A DNA stretch of 64,000 nucleotides, taken from positions 62,001 to 126,000 of the forward strand of contig JAERTJ010000142.1 in the NCBI GenBank assembly GCA_016844945.1, read 5' to 3'. Both the position numbers and the translations under genes were made by a program. Position 1 is the stretch's first letter; each line of letters opens with the position of its first letter. Shown here in pieces: positions 63,087-64,000 of the stretch. The DNA is from Fidelibacterota bacterium (GTDB lineage: Bacteria; Fidelibacterota; UBA8477; JABMPR01). Below the pieces are notes generated by a model that saw nothing but the letters and a program-made list of their open reading frames with translations, was not told where the DNA came from and searched no databases.

Positions 63087-64000
63087 GTTTCAGGACTTGT
63101 CCATTAAGCTTAAGCTGATTTCGGTTCAGCTTTTTACCACGCTCTTTATTCTTGCTTTTTTTGTGGGTATCTATCTGTACAGCCAATACCGACAATTCGA
63201 AACAACAGCCTCTCATCGTATGGAGACTTTATGTGAGATCCTGGGATCCAACAGCATCTCTGCCCTGCTCTTTTTTGATAATGATGCTGCTGTAGATGTT
63301 CTGGAGTCTCTGGATACCCAACCTGACATCCTCAATGCTGTGGTTTATGATCATGATGGACAGCTTTTTGCCAGGTTTGATCGGAAAAACCATGAGGACT
63401 ATGATTGGGGGAGTGTCATCTCAGAAGGAATGTTCGCTGGTGATGATGACTTTGTGCTTACAAAACGAATCATTTTTGATGGTTTAAAGGTAGGCTGGAT
63501 TGCAGTACGGCTAGACTCCAGCAATCGTAGAGTAGCCATTATTGATGCTGTATCCCAATCTTTGCTCTTGTTTATCGCAGGTTTGATTCTGGCTGGTTTG
63601 CTTTCGGTCCGCGCACAAAAACCCATTTCTGATTCCATTCTTACCCTGGCAAATACTGCAAAAAAAGTTCATGACACAGGTGATTATGCCTTGCGTGTTG
63701 AGGGCAATAAATCAAAAGATGAGATCGGGGAACTCGTTGATAGCTTTAATGAAATGCTTGAAAAAATATTGCACCATGAAAAACACCTTGAAGATCTGGT
63801 TGCTGCAAGAACGGTTGAATTGGAAGATGCAAAAACCCGGGCCGAAGAGTCTGACCATTTAAAGTCAGCCTTTCTGGCATCCATGTCTCATGAATTAAGA
63901 ACGCCTTTAAACTCTATCATTGGTTTTACTGGAATTTTATTGCAGGGCATGGCTGGTCCTCTCACCGATGAACAAAGTAAACAGCTTGGTATGGTAAAAG
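63079..64000 (+). CDS. CHASE8-HAMP sensor histidine kinase, N-terminal part
   Basis: Runs off the right edge and so is missing from the track. The frame opens at the ATG at 63079 and reads at least 307 residues: helix [23 protein letters not shown], periplasmic CHASE8-type domain ([55 protein letters not shown]-like), second helix, HAMP, coiled coil, then HisKA with His271 in [17 protein letters not shown]. Together with the YfiR-like gene upstream it forms a sensor pair. The receiver or output partner lies outside the window. Confidence 0.85.
   Translation, partial: MIRFQDLSIKLKLISVQLFTTLFILAFFVGIYLYSQYRQFETTASHRMETLCEILGSNSISALLFFDNDAAVDVLESLDTQPDILNAVVYDHDGQLFARFDRKNHEDYDWGSVISEGMFAGDDDFVLTKRIIFDGLKVGWIAVRLDSSNRRVAIIDAVSQSLLLFIAGLILAGLLSVRAQKPISDSILTLANTAKKVHDTGDYALRVEGNKSKDEIGELVDSFNEMLEKILHHEKHLEDLVAARTVELEDAKTRAEESDHLKSAFLASMSHELRTPLNSIIGFTGILLQGMAGPLTDEQSKQLGMVK

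Noticed and set aside
1-64000. CRISPR arrays, tRNA/rRNA genes, insertion sequences or phage genes
   Set aside because: None seen on reading the gene-free stretches; repeats present are not evenly spaced and no transposase or integrase is encoded.

Overview
The window is chromosomal DNA of a Gram-negative bacterium, most likely of the Marinimicrobia (SAR406)/FCB-type lineages. Sequence supports for this are lipoprotein signal peptides, two secreted proteins with the C-terminal 'NPFNPxTxIxF ... GVYxxxLET' sorting signature typical of FCB phyla, a six-gene alternative complex III operon, a fused alpha/beta branched-chain dehydrogenase E1, and a fused AmgK-RapZ protein. The phylum is my inference. 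I see no phage, transposase, rRNA, tRNA or CRISPR array; coding density is high, with islands of dispersed non-coding repeats between some genes.

Layout. 1-6.1 kb: a minus-strand run of small genes (START-like protein, DUF2878, lipocalin, GNAT, CpcT/CpeT-like lipoprotein, VOC protein, a GrdB-like selenoprotein, polysaccharide deacetylase, isochorismatase-family hydrolase, membrane protein). 6.3-9.5 kb: FAH-family protein, ArfB and acetoacetyl-CoA synthetase. 9.5-14.6 kb: response regulator, small membrane protein, MDR dehydrogenase, lipoprotein, GltS-type symporter, GNAT. 14.6-21.7 kb: a lipoylation/branched-chain 2-oxoacid dehydrogenase locus (lipA, E2, fused E1, lipB, GAF protein, lpdA). 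21.7-23.9 kb: MurU-like nucleotidyltransferase and AmgK-RapZ fusion, preceded by a tandem duplication that copied the gene start. 24.3-26.1 kb: folE, queuosine-precursor transporter, QueD-like protein. 26.2-32.2 kb: two paralogous lipoproteins, RibD-C-like reductase, GNAT, secreted C39-like protein, cupin, SLC13 permease. 32.5-38.2 kb: FecR/beta-barrel fusion, metallo-beta-lactamase-fold TPR protein, a thioredoxin-like selenolipoprotein, a 46-residue protein and a DsrE protein. 38.5-46 kb: actABCDEF. 46.4-50.5 kb: MerR/TipAS regulator, NAGPA-type lipoprotein, CBU_0592-like protein, DppB/DppC permeases. 50.7-58.7 kb: LRR protein, membrane proteins, recO, MFS, NUDIX. 58.9-62.3 kb: HypD-like glycyl radical enzyme and activase. 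62.5-64 kb: YfiR-like protein and a CHASE8 histidine kinase running off the right edge.

The strongest unusual signal is two genes split in the ORF track by an in-frame TGA, each at the position of a redox cysteine: VPS-U-PLC in a GrdB-like protein and KW-U-GSC in a thioredoxin-fold lipoprotein. In both, a compact stem-loop begins exactly 11 nt after the UGA, the spacing of a bacterial SECIS. I read both as genuine selenoproteins, not pseudogenes. Together the genes describe a respiring (quinol:cytochrome c oxidoreductase), amino-acid- and ketone-body-using heterotroph that also carries an oxygen-sensitive glycyl radical enzyme and selenium-based thiol chemistry.
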